A DNA stretch of 64,000 bases from Nephrocerus scutellatus. Lineage: Eukaryota; Arthropoda; Insecta; Diptera; Pipunculidae. Positions 35,086 through 46,989 of the stretch are shown in pieces; positions within the stretch are counted from its first letter, which is position 1; every line of letters starts with the position of its first letter. The translations under genes and the position numbers were made by a program. A model generated the notes under the pieces. It was not told the DNA's origin and searched no databases. It was given only the letters and a program-made list of their open reading frames with translations. The DNA is taken from contig OX352762.1 in the NCBI GenBank assembly GCA_947095585.1, forward strand, positions 13,991,969 to 14,055,968. The letters run 5' to 3'.

Positions 35086-36018
35086 CAAGGATTCAAAACC
35101 ATTAATGCAGTCAATAAACTGAAATGGAAAACTAAGGAACCAAACGAGGACGTTAAAAGGATATTTAACATCACTAAAATATTGGAAACAAAAACCAAAG
35201 TTGATCCTGTCAAGGCGTCTAAGCGGTTAGATAACTACACAAAAAAAAAACCTACAAACACTGTTAGAATGAAAACACTTAAAGTAATGAAATTGAATGT
35301 CAATTGGATAATGAATCAAAAAATTAACTTCAATCTTTTTATTTTAAAATATAACTTCCATTAAACCTAAAAGAAATGTATGTCTGCCTTATTCCTGAAA
35401 CTCACCTACCAAGCTAAATTTTTGTCAAATTTTAAAAAACGATGTGTACTTTGCTAACCATAATGCCGGAGGTGGAAGTAATATTATCGTTAATCAACGA
35501 ATAGCGCACTTCGACAATAATAAACTCTATACCCTATATTTTCAAGCAGTTTCGATTACTGTAAAAACTAATGCCAACGTCTTATCCATAACAACTGTAC
35601 AGAGCCCGCCAAAACATTCAAATAAAGATCTAATCCAGATTCATAATAATAAATTCATCATGGGGGTGATTTCAACATCAGACACATACACTGAGGATCG
35701 AGGGCTACCACAACCAAGTGCCATGAACTTCTAAAAGCAATACAATATCAATACAATACAATGTGAATTTTATTTCAACTGGAAAAACCTACAAACTGGC
35801 CAACTGATTTGTCTAAGTCTCCTGAGTTACTTGACTTTTTCATCACCAGACAAATAACCAAAAATTGTATCACAGTCAAGGAAACTATGCACTCAGCTCA
35901 GATAAAACTACTGATTATTCATTGTGGAAATCAACTAAATAACTCAAACGCCCTATACAACAGAATCAACCTTGACGAAATAATAATGATTCCGAAGGCA
36001 TTTTTAAATGATTATTAA
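35086..36018 (+). mobile_element. Jockey-like element, gag to endonuclease fragment
   Basis: Frameshifted remains. RIFNITKILETKTKVDPVKA near 35157-35216 resembles the end of a Jockey gag before its zinc knuckles. VMKLNVNWIMNQKINFNLFI starts the endonuclease. Later blocks read FQAVSITVKTNANVLSITTV, NNKFIMGVISTSD and LSKSPELLDFFITRQITKN. The last of these is a strong Jockey endonuclease signature (35809-35860). It ends near 36018, where a second-family RTE fragment begins. Confidence 0.68.
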
Positions 36019-36650
36019 AGCAACCTATGATGGCTCTTAATGTCATGTGCTGCATAGAGGAAAGCTGTCAGAGGAATTCGATATCCTAAGTGGGGTACGA
36101 CAAGGTTGCATTCTATCGCCAATATTTTTTTTGTTGGTGATGTCCATGATATGGCGAAGCAATGCGATCAGCTTAAACGCCACGCTGCGACTGTTCCGCT
36201 CAAATGTTGATTCTGTGCTGTTTTATGGGTGCAGCACTTGGAAGGTGACCGCTACCATCACAAAAAGATGACAAACGTTCGTAAATAGGTGCGTACGGAA
36301 CATCGTAAGAGTTTTCTGGCCTAACTGTATCTCTAATGAACATCTTTACCAGATAATGGGTCAGGAACCAATAGGCACAACCATCCAACGACGGGAGTGG
36401 CAGTTGATTGGTCATACACTCCGAAAAGGCGACAGTGTCATAGCAAACTACGCAATGCAATGGAACCCGTTATCTCAGGATGGTAGAAGAACGGGTCGTC
36501 CGAGAAATACATAGCGCAGAACAGTTGAGGAGGAGTCACGGCAATTGGGGAAGAGTTGGAGAGAGCTGAAGCTCATTGCTAGGAAACGCATGCGATGGCG
36601 CATAGGCATAGTAGAGGCCCTAGGACCATACTGAATTCCTCCTTTAAATA
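36019..36650 (+). mobile_element. RTE element of the second family, RT and 3' fragment
   Basis: Reads KLSEEFDILSGVRQGCILSP (motif B region) and then, after an internal deletion, MIWRSNAISLNATLRLFRSN and VDSVLFYGCSTWKV. NRCVRNIVRVFWPNCISNEH follows, and the C-terminal tail lies near 36480-36630. Stop codons and shifts are present. Confidence 0.75.
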
Positions 36651-36654
36651 GTGT

Positions 36655-36866
36655 CTTAGCTGCTGCCTAATTATAATACCGGTTCCTCCGCGTGCTCTGC
36701 CTCTTGTTGGGTGTTTTGTGTCATAAACGATGTAGTCCTTAATTCTAAAGCAATTTTTTGAGTTAGATGAGTTTCGAAAACTAACATTATATCAATGTGG
36801 TTTATATTAAGAAAGTATTCCAGTTCGAGTTACCGCTGGCTTAGACCGTTTGCATTCCAATAACAT
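36655..36866 (-). mobile_element. Jockey-like endonuclease N-terminal fragment
   Basis: Minus strand: WNANGLSQRKLELEYFLN-like residues, then HIDIMLV-ETHLTQK. After a shift the frame runs into RGRARGGTGIIIRQQ. This is the start of an APE endonuclease of the Jockey type (the ETHL motif carries the catalytic Glu). It abuts the poly(T) at 36868, which is the tail of another Jockey-like element. Confidence 0.65.
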
Positions 36867-36867
36867 T

Positions 36868-38960
36868 TTTTTTTTTTTTTTTTATAAACACCTAGGTGTA
36901 TATATTTATTTACAGCAATCTAGTATAAACTAATAAGCCATATGTTTTGAACTTTATATGCTAAAATTTACAAATAATAAAGTACTTGTCCTATGAAAGA
37001 CACTTTTTTTATTTTACAATACATATTTTAGTCACTCTTTGAATGTGATCTATCTATATTTATTTATGGCTGTATTAGACTAGTTCAAATGGTTTCACTC
37101 TTCTAAGTCTTCTAACCAGGTCATCATTGTCACAGGAGCTGGAGAGCCTCAACGTTGATGTGTTTTCGTAGTCGTTGTTGGTGATTTTGAGCATGTTTTT
37201 TGATGACGTTGTCGACAACTTCTATCTCTAAGTCCATATGTAGGTTGTCATTTCGAAAGTACCAGGGGCCACCGACGATGTCACGAAGTACTTTATTCTG
37301 TAAGCGTTATGTTTCTGTTACTTTGGCTGGCACAACCCCAGAGTTGAATTCCGTAAGTCCATATTGGCCTAAGGACTTGTTTGTAAAGCAAACGCTTGTT
37401 GTATACTGACAGGGCTGAGTAGCGACCCATTAAACAATACAACTTTCTGTATTTCAGTTTCAGTTCTTCTAGTTTTTTCTTGACATGCGGCTTCCACCTG
37501 AGTTTGGCATCTAATGTCATACCAAGATATTTGACTGTGTTCGCGTACGGAACAATTTGATCATTGATGTACACTGGCTTGTGCTGGATATGTTTGTTGG
37601 TAAAGAAGTCAATGTGCACAGATTTGGTTTCATTTAATCTGATACGCCACTTCATAGTCCAGCTTTGTACTTCGGCAAGAGCTGTTTGTGGTTTTTCTTT
37701 TGATTCGGTATTATTGTTGCCAATAGCCATAATTGCAGTAATGTATCAACAATATTTTTATTGAACGTAGTTAAGTCACTAGTGTACAGGAGGTAAAAGG
37801 TTGGTCCAAGTACACTACCTTGTGGAACACCTGCTTGAATTTTCATTAGGTCAGAATAGGCTTCCTTTTGCTTAACCATGAAGAATCTTTCTGATAAATA
37901 GGATTGCAGCAGTTCTGAGTACTGGACTGGAAGCAAAAGTTTGAGCTTGTAATTCAACCCCTCATGTCAGACTTTGTCAAAAGCCTGGGCTACATCCAAA
38001 AATATTGTTGAACATACTTTTATCTCTTCAAGCGATTGTTCAATGACTTTAGTGATTCGAAGAACCTGGTCAATCGTGGTTTCTGAATCCAAATTGATGG
38101 TCTGTGATAATCTTTCTCTCTGCGATGATAGGTCTTAATCTTTTTGGCAATAGTTTCTCAAACAGTTTCGACATAATCGTTAGTAATGATATTGGCCGAT
38201 ACGATGTTGTTTCATGGGGTGGTTTGCCTAGTTTAGGTTTTTCAGCCACCTACCATAATTGTGGTACGTATTTCAGTCTGAATGATGCATTGAATAAATT
38301 AGTTATTTTAATTATTGCCTTTCTCGGTAGTTCTCTGAGTACTTGTCCAGTGATTAGGGCAAAGCCAGGGGCCTTTTTTGGAGCAATATTAGTTTTTATT
38401 TCTCTTTTAACTTCAGCCATTGTGACTAATGGTATTGCTATACTTTCTTGCTCAATATTATCCACTGAGTTCGGTTGGAATATTCCTTCTAGATGTTCTG
38501 CAAACCTTGATGCTTTTTGAGAATTGTTTCTGCCCCGACTGCCATCCGAATTTTTAACGGGGGGCATTTGCATAATTGGTCTTTTCAGCTTTCCGGTTGC
38601 TTTCCAAAGTGAGTATTCAGTACTAGAGTCGTTAGTAATGGTACGTAGGAATTCACTTATTGTTCCACTTTTCAATTATTTGATCTCTTCACTTAGTGAA
38701 AAATTGAAATTATTTAACCTGGTTTTATCTTGCGGATACTAGGGTATAATGCCATTTTTTCCTTGCTTTTCTTTTTTCTAATCAGCTCTAATATTTATCT
38801 AGGATAGTTATTACCTTTTAAGTTTTCTTTTGATTTCAGGAAGCTGCTTTCTGAATATAACTGACAAAGCTATCCACTTCAAAGTCCAACTGATCTTTGG
38901 TTTGCAGTGGTACTGCTCCAATAACACTGACACGATAGTTAAAGGACTGGGGCGTCCCAA
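36868..38960 (-). mobile_element. Jockey-like non-LTR element, RT to 3' end
   Basis: Minus strand, 5'-truncated at the linker. From right to left: the linker with NNYPR-ILELIRKK residues near 38790-38820, then the RT N-terminal part at 38250-38675 (EVKREIKTNIAPKKAPGFAL, ITGQVLRELPRKAIIKITNL). The core at 37652-37957 has AGVPQGSVLGPTFYLLYTSD. The C-terminal part at 37293-37730 has VKYLGMTLDAKLRWKPHVKK and YKQVLRPIWTYGIQLWG. A 20-T run on the plus strand at about 36868-36887 is its poly(A) tail. It is cut by frameshifts. No RNase H follows, as expected for Jockey. Confidence 0.85.
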
Positions 38961-41540
38961 TTGAAAAATCCTTCATATGGCTTTATATGACACATCTAAA
39001 TCCCAACATTTATCCTATACAATTATTTAATTCCTTACAAGACCAATTTCTTGAACTTACTTTGGGAAGATATAATGTTTAGTGTATGTGTGTTGAATCT
39101 CTTAATTATAACATACGTTTTTGACATGTACGAATAATAAGCGTATCGTAAGTGTTTCTCCATAGAATTGCCACTCTCATGCACCTGATCGATATGCATT
39201 GTAGCAGATCCCACAAATTAGCATCGAATGACATCGTCCAACAAGGAGTCAATTCCGCATGTGCACAGAATTTGAATTTGATTTTCGCCATTCCCTGCCA
39301 CTGCCACTGATCCATTTCATATTCTGTGCAACAAATCTGCACGCTACGCACATGCACACACTTTTCGTATTCATGTAAAGTGCATGTGATAAATTACATT
39401 TGCGCTCAGGACTAAATTATATCCTGGCGATTTGTCATAATTATTTACCCATACATTTATTTGCTGACGCAATTCAATGCTTCGATGGCTATTATCACAG
39501 TACAAAACTCAGGATCAAGCAGATTAGCATTTCATTAATATGAATGAATATATGTTGGTGGACACAGATACGCACATGAATATTGTGCATAATAATCGAC
39601 GGAGGGAGGACCATCAATCGAACGGTATATACACATACTCGCGTATTACTGTAATCAAATTCTTGGAATTATAAGTTCGTTTCTGGTCCTGGTCTCGGTC
39701 GATGTAATCTCTGTATAGAACTAGCTGTCTGCTGGTCTGCTGCTGGCCATATTTTAAAGAGAATTCAGTATAAGAGGGCGACATAAGCTAATACCGAAAT
39801 TAATAGGAACGTGTGGGCGTGAATGATATAGGGATTATACGTTTATGTGTTGTGTACGCACTCATGTATTTTGCATTTTCCTTACCAATACTGGCTTTGA
39901 TTTTCTATTAACAGTGGAGAGACATACATCTGTACGTTTGAATGACTGTAAATAATTGTTTTTTTTTCAAAGTGAATGTTTTGATAGGAATACATGAATA
40001 TATAAAAGGTACCCTCTTAACGTCCTAACTTATATTTATCAACCCGAAACGATTCTGCATACATTTTATAAAACAATTCCTTGGCTAAGAGATTTTTTAT
40101 TTCTTTATATGAAGTCCTTACCTTAAGACTTCAAGATGCTTCAACTCTAATATCCAGAAAATAACACATTTGTTACTACCCGTTATCGCCACTACTTGTC
40201 AGTACTCACTTCGTGATTTTGCACCATCATTGAAAACTGGCTTAGAACGAAATCCGAAAATAACAGAAACGTGATTTTTAATTCCTCTTCACTTTTTACT
40301 AACTACACATTGTAAGTGTAGTGTAGCACATTGGCTTTTAGTTCATTTCCGATTAGTTCTTATAAACCTTCTTTTTTTTCTGTTCACCCCAAATGTGTCC
40401 TCATCCAATTTGCTTACATTGGAGTGAGCCCGCCATGTGGCTTTATTGCTTTCAATTGTTACAGATTGTCTAGGTGGAATAATATGCAAATATATCGACG
40501 ACATCGAATGACCTGTCGATGGTATGGTGGTAACATTTGTTGGCGATAGTCACCAGATTCGTAGGAATATTCCTAAAGTCATAAACAAGTGAACACAGTC
40601 CATGGTTTTCTAATTCATTTGCAAATTTGCAACCTTTCGCATTGCAGCTGTGGCCGAAGGGATTGCAAAAGTTTTTTTTTTTACGTCGATTTTTTTTTTG
40701 TATGTAATATGTATTCATGGATAAAGGAATACATACATGGGGGAGTAAAAACTGTTTTGGAAACGATATGCAGGCGTTTTTAGCAGCATGGCTAGCCTGA
40801 ATAATGCTATTGACATTCTCCTATGAGTTTCCCATAAATTACACCGGAACTTTAGCTAAAAAAAATTTGTTTTTAATAACAGACTATATTCTTCCAGACA
40901 CACGCTAACACAAACACTCACACACACTTATATTGTCATAATGTGCATTCAGATATTTTTCCGAACTTTATCATAATAAAACAGATTTTTTTGCAGGACG
41001 ATTGGAAAGTGTTGCGGCAGAAGACAGTGTACGATATATTTAAAGGCATACTGTATAAAATTTATTATAAAAATTAATATTAGGAAAATAATGAAGAGCT
41101 TGAATAAAAAATTTATTTCGTTTTTTCTCCCATTCTAATTATTGAGTTGTCTGTTAAAAAAAACTAACCACTGAAGTTTATTATTAGATCTATATTTCAT
41201 ATATCTATCTATTTATCTATGTTCTTGGTAATCGCATCACCTGAGATAGGCTGCACCGATTTGGCTCATTTTTATTTTATAATGTTCGCCATAGTTCGAA
41301 AAAAAATTAGAAAGCTTGCCCAGAAAACTGAAAGTATGTCGTTCATAGGATTTTTATTTATGACCGTGCGGCCATAACTCATGACTCGAACGATGGATTT
41401 GCGTTATTATTTTTTGGTTTTGTTCCTGGGAAAGGAAGACAGTGGAATAAAAAATAGAAAAAAAACAAAGAAAAGTCAAGTTCAGACAAATAGCAAAATT
41501 CCTAAAATGTCATTTGACATCTGATCCGCACGGTGCACGG
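38961..41540. other. Intergenic, no gene seen
   Basis: AT-rich with microsatellite-like stretches near 40910 and 41200. A segment near 41240-41300, with GCACCGATTTGGCTCATTTT, resembles repeat borders that precede other arrays in this window. Open frames carry no motif. Confidence 0.4.
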
Positions 41541-42550
41541 TCTTATTTTTGCGATATGTCAACGCATCCCAATGATTCCGACTGACATGCCATTAAAATT
41601 GAAGCACTTGAAGTTTCGGTTGCGGTTTGCATTCGCAAATACAATAAACAAATCTAAATAATCACAAAAGACCCCAAAAAGACCCACAAAAGACCGCAAG
41701 AAGACCCAAAAACACCCCCAAAAAACCCCAAAGGATCCCCAAAAGACCAACAAAAGAATCGTAAAAGACCCCCAAAAATCCTCAAAAGACCTTCAAAGGG
41801 CCCCAAAGACCATCAAAAGATCCTCAAAAGACTTCCTAAAAGACCCCAAAAAGACCCTCAAAAAACCTTCATAAGACCCACAAAGGACCTCAAAAGACTA
41901 CCCAAAAGACCCCAAAACCTCCAAAAGAATCATAAAAAGACCTCCGAAAGACCCTCAAAAGAATCACAAAAGACTTCCAAAAGACCCAAAAAAGACCCAA
42001 ATAAGACGCCAAGAAGACCCCAAAACACCCCCAAAAGACCAACAAAAGAATCTTAAAAGACCCCCAAAAATCCTCAAAAGACCCTCAAAGGGCCCCAATA
42101 ACATTTAAAAGATCCTCAAACGACCCACAAAGGACCTCAAAAGACTCCCCTAAAAGACCTCAAAATCCCAAAAAGAAACACAAAAAAAACCTCCCAAAGA
42201 CCCTCTAAAGAATCACAAAATATCCCTCTACCCGAAAAAATCCCGCAAAAGACTCCAAGATGATCCTCAGAAGACCCCAAAAGACCCACAAAGACTCCCA
42301 AAAGGCCAACAAAAGAATCATCTGAGAATCTTTAAAAACCGCTAAAGGACCCACAAAAAACCTTCAAAAGGTCCTCAAAATACTTACGAGAAGACCCCAA
42401 AAGACCCCCAAGAACTAAAAAAAGTACAACAAAGGACCCTCATCAGACTCCCCAAAAGACCTTCAAAAAATACTCACAAACGGCCATCAAAAGACCTTCA
42501 AAAGACCACCAAAAGGCTTTAAAAAGACCTACAAAAAACCCCCAAAGCCG
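41540..42550. repeat. Long AAAAGACCCC-type array with border
   Basis: The border GATATGTCAACGCATCCCAA at about 41556 (shared with 28385-28515) is followed from about 41655 by nearly 900 bp of imperfect 10-15 bp units around AAAAGACCCC and CAAAAGA. It is the longest of four such arrays. Unit spacing and sequence vary continuously, so it is an old, degenerate array. Confidence 0.82.
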
Positions 42551-42734
42551 CCCCTAGGGACCCTAATTTTAAATATAGTAATAATAACATTCGGCGCGAC
42601 AGACCGTTGTGGTCCAAAGCCTAGCTTCTCGCGACCATTTATTTTGTGCATGTATATTTTTATACACAAATGGAAGGGACCCACAATTAAAGGACGTATT
42701 CTAACGGCGAATTTGGAAGCTTTCCGTAAACAAG

Positions 42735-42812
42735 TTCTTACTCTCGGGACGTTTGTCACTCACTCGCGACAGGTGGGATACTGGAAAAAATACCTTTGGT
42801 GTTACTGATTCG
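42735..42812 (-). repeat. SINE 3' part, fragment
   Basis: CACTCACTCGCGACAGGTGG and ACCTTTGGTGTTACTGATTC correspond to 48065-48128, which is the region next to the tRNA-like head of the probable SINE at 48050-48192. Here the tRNA-like part is missing or too diverged to recognise. Confidence 0.45.
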
Positions 42813-42837
42813 GTCGAACGGAAATTCCATGCCTGCC

Positions 42838-43280
42838 CTCAGTATGATGTAAAAATCATTCGGGGGGATATGAATGCTAAAATAGGCAGGGAGCCAGTAT
42901 TCAGGCAGTACATTGGCACCCATAGCTTACACGAGAACACTATGGACAACGACTCATCGAGATGGCAGCAAGCAATAATTTGGTCGTTGCGAGTAAAAGG
43001 TTTGCGCGTAAAAATATCCACAAAGCCACCTGGACAACCTGATGACGGTACGAACGTACCGAGCTGCCAACGTCGACTCGGACCACTATCTTGTTGGTAT
43101 AGTGCTCCGAGCGCAAAGTTTGAATACAATTCTCCAACATCCGTCCGAGAAATTCATGGCGCAGAACAGTTGAGAAGGAGTCACGGCAATTGGCAATTGA
43201 AGCTCCATTGCCAGGAACCGCACGCAATGGCGCGTAGGCGTAGTAGAGGCCCTTGGACCCACAAGGGGATATAGGACATA
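42838..43280 (+). mobile_element. Chimera of two RTE families
   Basis: 42838-43115 encodes part of the endonuclease of the first RTE-like family. It has QYDVKIIRGDMNAKIGREPV (GDFN-type catalytic motif) and, after a shift, TYRAANVDSDHYLVG-type residues including SDH. From about 43116 the sequence turns without a gap into the 3' end of the second RTE family, matching 36490-36640 (GAAATTCATGGCGCAGAACA against GAAATACATAGCGCAGAACA). The 42753-43274 open frame runs across the joint by chance. Confidence 0.7.
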
Positions 43281-43289
43281 AGTAAGTAA

Positions 43290-45230
43290 GTTGACAAAGG
43301 ATGAAAGTCTGCACCTGGTATGTAGAGGTGCGAACGGCCGTCGTAGTACTTACGTAGTAAATTAGGATTCCATTTATTATTTTTCATTAGACTTGGATTT
43401 TAAATAACTATTTGGCTCCGTTCGTCATTTCTAAATAGAAGTTTTGCGTTGTATAGCTAAATTCCTTAAAAAATGCAATGTTAGACAAGTCAGAACAGAG
43501 TCAAAGTTCTCTCAGAAATTCAAAAATTGTTTAAGAAATTCAACAAGAAAGGACGATAAATAATTTAAACTCGTTCCAAGATTCTTCACCCTTTCATTCA
43601 GACAATAAACTGAAAACAATAGACAACTTCATTATCGATGTTCCTTTATTCGGCACAATTTGCCTATTTAGCAATTCTTTTGTTATAAACAAATGAAAAT
43701 GTTTACTAGCCGTTGACGTTGTTAACTGATTTGCAAACAAAAACGAAAGCGGAACAAACAAAGGACAATGATTTCCTCCTCGTCAAGCAAAATCTTATAT
43801 TTACGCTGTGCTACGAATCCTTCTCGATCGGATATCTGCGATTGTATTTAACTGACATCACTACCTAATGAGTTATTCACTATTCCAGAGAAACACACTG
43901 GCAAGTTTTCATCGTTTGTAGCTGACGTGTTGCCATCGAGAATAACAAAAACAAATGAGACCAATGTCCACCTTAACGGTTCACTTGTAATAAGAAAATC
44001 AAGGCCCCTTAATGTGCAATAAATACATGCATAGTCAGAATTTGCCCATTTGGATTACCTAGCCTTTTTTTTGTATTTTTGGTCTAAAGAGGTCCTTACA
44101 ATTTCATAGAAAAATTAAAAAGTCAATTCCATTATTTCAATTTGATACTTTGAATCTGTAGTGCACTCTTTATGCGCCCGACTTTAAGAACTCCTTCACT
44201 GTTTTGTCATCAGGACAAATAAGGACAACAAAACAATCAATTTACTTGACGCACGGTAGCTACCTATACATAGCTGACCTAATACATGCTGTCAACGCTC
44301 CTTTTTCTTGTATACGGAAATAGTTTAAAGGGTATCCCGATGTTGCAAAGGTATTGGTTTATTGTTTCCATTCCAAGACAAATGTGCAGGAGACATTTTC
44401 ATTGAATTGTTGTCCCCGAAACGATAAATCGATCATATTTTTCATTCTTTTTTGTCATTGAGATCAGGGATAATTTATTCCATTGATATATTTTTGACGA
44501 AGCGGAAGAGAAAAAATGAAATGATATTCTGCTTCAACTGAAATAATGTGGTCGGAGTTTATTTTGTTGCAATAGTGAGCAAACGGTTAGTAGTACAAGG
44601 ATACCAAATTGAGTTGCATTTGTTATTGAATTGCTGACAACATCAAATCTATCTAGCAATCATAGTACAGAATGATACAAGGTGGCCTCTGGAATAATTC
44701 AATCTCGATGAGACGGCTTTATTTGTTTGACCCGATTACACAAAGGTCATTGTGTCTCTTGTGTATTTCGGAAGTTGTACCGCCGTAAAGGTAAAAGTAC
44801 TTTGTATTACACGATTGTTTGTTGTAAACAGGTTAATATATAGAAAATTTAAATTGTTGTCTTTTAGACATTGGTAAGAGAGATTGATTTACATTTTTAA
44901 TTGAACGCAATGTTGTATTGAAATAAAATTTGACGAAAAAGTCATTTTATCGGCAGAATAATGTCACATATTTCCTGAGATACATATTAATTAAGAATTG
45001 CTGATGAATTATTCTCTGTCTGATCCACAAAAATTATAAACTTGTTGTGTTGTTTTGACAGAATTTAGTAAACTTGCCAATTACCCAGAAGTACTTGGAG
45101 ATATGTTTTGAAAAAGTCGATAATTTTTCAAAAGAAGAACATAACATACTACTTGTAAGACATAGATAGGTTCTTTTCATTGATTGATTTGTGAGATATG
45201 AAATTATACGATGATTATGGGAAGATTACC
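43290..45230. other. Intergenic, no gene seen
   Basis: No open frame of note and no repeat I recognise. Confidence 0.45.
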
Positions 45231-45234
45231 GTAA

Positions 45235-45475
45235 GTCATCCAGTTTGGCATCCCTAAACTCTGGGCGAACTGGACAACACCATCCTTCCAGCGTAGGCTT
45301 AGCTGGCGCGCAGTCGTCTTCCATAAATCCTAACGCATTGGACTTTCCGAGCAGAATCATCTTCGCTCATGCGAGCTAGGTGTCCTAACCACCGGAGCCT
45401 ACCGAGCTTAACTCTCTTCACGATAGAGTCTCCGGAATCTTTCCTCACACACGGAGTCAAAAATTATCCGTAAGA
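45235..45475 (-). mobile_element. RTE-like 3' end, minus-oriented half of a rearranged copy
   Basis: Matches, inverted, the 3' end of copy A: GTTTGGCATCCCTAAACTCT, TAGGTGTCCTAACCACCGGA and GATAGAGTCTCCGGAATC. At about 45475 it meets upstream RT sequence of the same family in the opposite orientation. Confidence 0.75.
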
Positions 45476-45549
45476 GTTCCAAAACTCACCCCATGTCATC
45501 GGTGTGTAGACTTTAAAGCCACTCATGATAGAATACCAGAGTATAACTA

Positions 45550-46861
45550 ACGGGTTTTTCAATAAGAGCACTTCAATTTTTTTTTTGAATAAAACACAAA
45601 CTGTTGGACTTTTGAACTAACTTTTTTTTTATTAATGAATTTGAACACATACATATGACACATTGAAGTATGAAACTCGATTTCTTTTGCATGACCACCG
45701 CGTGCACGTTTTACGAAGTCCAATCTTTGAACCAAATTTTCGACCACTCTTTCGCATAAATCGGCCGAAATTCCAGCAATTTCACGTTCAATATTGGCTC
45801 TGAGCTCTTGCAACGTCGCCGGCTTATTGGCATAGACCAATGACTTCACATAACCCCAAAGAAAATAATCTAGAGGTGTCAAATCACACGAGCGTGGCGG
45901 TCACTGGACGGGCCCATTTCGCGAAATAACACGCTCATCGAACTTAGTCTTCAATAACGCGATTGTATCGTGGGCTGTGTGGCATGTGGCCCCGTCCTAC
46001 TGAAACCACATGTCGTCCAAGTCCATTTCATTCAATTGCGGCCAAAAAAAATCGTTTATCATATCGCGGTACCGATTTCCATTAACAGTAACGTGGCGAT
46101 CGTTATCGTCGATGAAAAAATATGGCCCAATGACGCCGCCGGCATGTAATTCGCACCAAACAGTGACTTTTTCGGGATGCAACGGTGCCTTATGAATCAC
46201 GTGTGGGTTGCTTTCTGCCCAGTAACGCATATTTTGCTTGTTGACAAATCCTTCTAGCCAAAAGTGAGCCTCATCGCTGAAGATGATTTTTCGGTGAAAA
46301 TCTGCATCATTTTCGATTTGCTCTTGAGCCCAATTCACGAATCGGCGTCGCTTCAAATGGTCAAACGGCTTTAGTTGTTGTGTCAGCTTGATCTTATACG
46401 GATGTAGGCCAAGATCTTTACGTAAAATTCGCCACAATGATGTCACAGAAAGGCCCAATTTTTGCGAACGTCGTGTGAGCGACACATTCGCGTCTTCTTG
46501 AACTGAAGCCCTGGCGGCTGCGATGTTTTCAACACTTCGAGCACTTCTTGCTCTCGAGGGCACCGGAACATTATGTAGCGAAAACGTAGACTCAAATTTT
46601 GCCACTATACGGTCGATTGTCGAACGGGCTGGCTTGTTAAATGGACCGTAAAATGGCCGTAATGCTCTTAAAGTAGCGGCAACAGAACGATTATTTTGAT
46701 AAAAAATTTGCACAATTTGCAATCGTTGTTCACATCTGTAGCATTCCATGATGAAATGTATACTAATGACGTTTCCAAATGATAAAAGAACAATAAAAAA
46801 TATGGCGTCGTTCGCCGTCCCTATCGGAGAAAAGTTGAAGCGCACTTGTTGAAACACCCGA
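45550..46861 (-). mobile_element. Tc1/mariner-superfamily transposon with terminal inverted repeats
   Basis: Left end (A)CGGGTTTTTCAATAAGAGCA, then CTTCAA. The right end read inverted is (T)CGGGTGTTTCAACAAGTGCG, then CTTCAA, giving about 27 bp of imperfect inverted repeat. A TA dinucleotide lies at 45548-45549 and 46862-46863, as expected for this superfamily. One decayed transposase gene fills the inside. Confidence 0.85.
45577..46749 (-). pseudogene. Tc1/mariner-type transposase, inactivated by two stop codons
   Basis: Minus strand, about 390 codons from MECYRCEQRLQIVQIFYQNN. The N-terminal helix-turn-helix region (to LGLSVTSLWRILRKDLGLHP) is followed by the catalytic core. The first acidic motif is IIFSDEAHFW near 46275-46300. 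The second, in WFQ-DGATCHT near 45975-46010, is preceded by a TAG where a Gln codon would be expected. The third is in SCDLTPLDYFLWGYVKS near 45840-45890, with a TGA a few codons upstream where a Trp codon would be expected. Both stops are single-base changes, so decay is moderate. The D-D-D arrangement and DYFLWG motif fit the superfamily; I do not assign a subfamily. Confidence 0.85.
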
Positions 46862-46989
46862 TATATAAAGCCATGAGAGATATCAAAACTGCTAGTTTAC
46901 AAGACAATGATCATACCAGTACCAAAATATCGATCAGAGACTTGGGTACTAAATAAAAAAGCAATCGCTTCTTAGTCTAATTATTTTTT

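Larger units (their letters stand above)
45476..46985 (+). mobile_element. RTE-like RT fragment, inverted half, split by a Tc1/mariner element
   Basis: Plus-strand pieces 45476-45549 (CCAAAACTCACC, then GACTTTAAAGCC) and 46862-46985 (TATATAAAGCCATGAGAGAT, then TACAAGACAATGATCATACC) match consecutive parts of copies A and B, with an internal deletion in the second piece. The element at 45550-46861 lies between them with TA on each side. Confidence 0.7.

Noticed and set aside
34720..35088. 122-residue minus-strand open frame
   Set aside because: It is the antisense shadow of the RTE C-terminal region encoded on the plus strand.
42753..43274. 173-residue open frame that looks like one gene
   Set aside because: It runs across the joint of two different retroelement fragments in changing frames of the original proteins.
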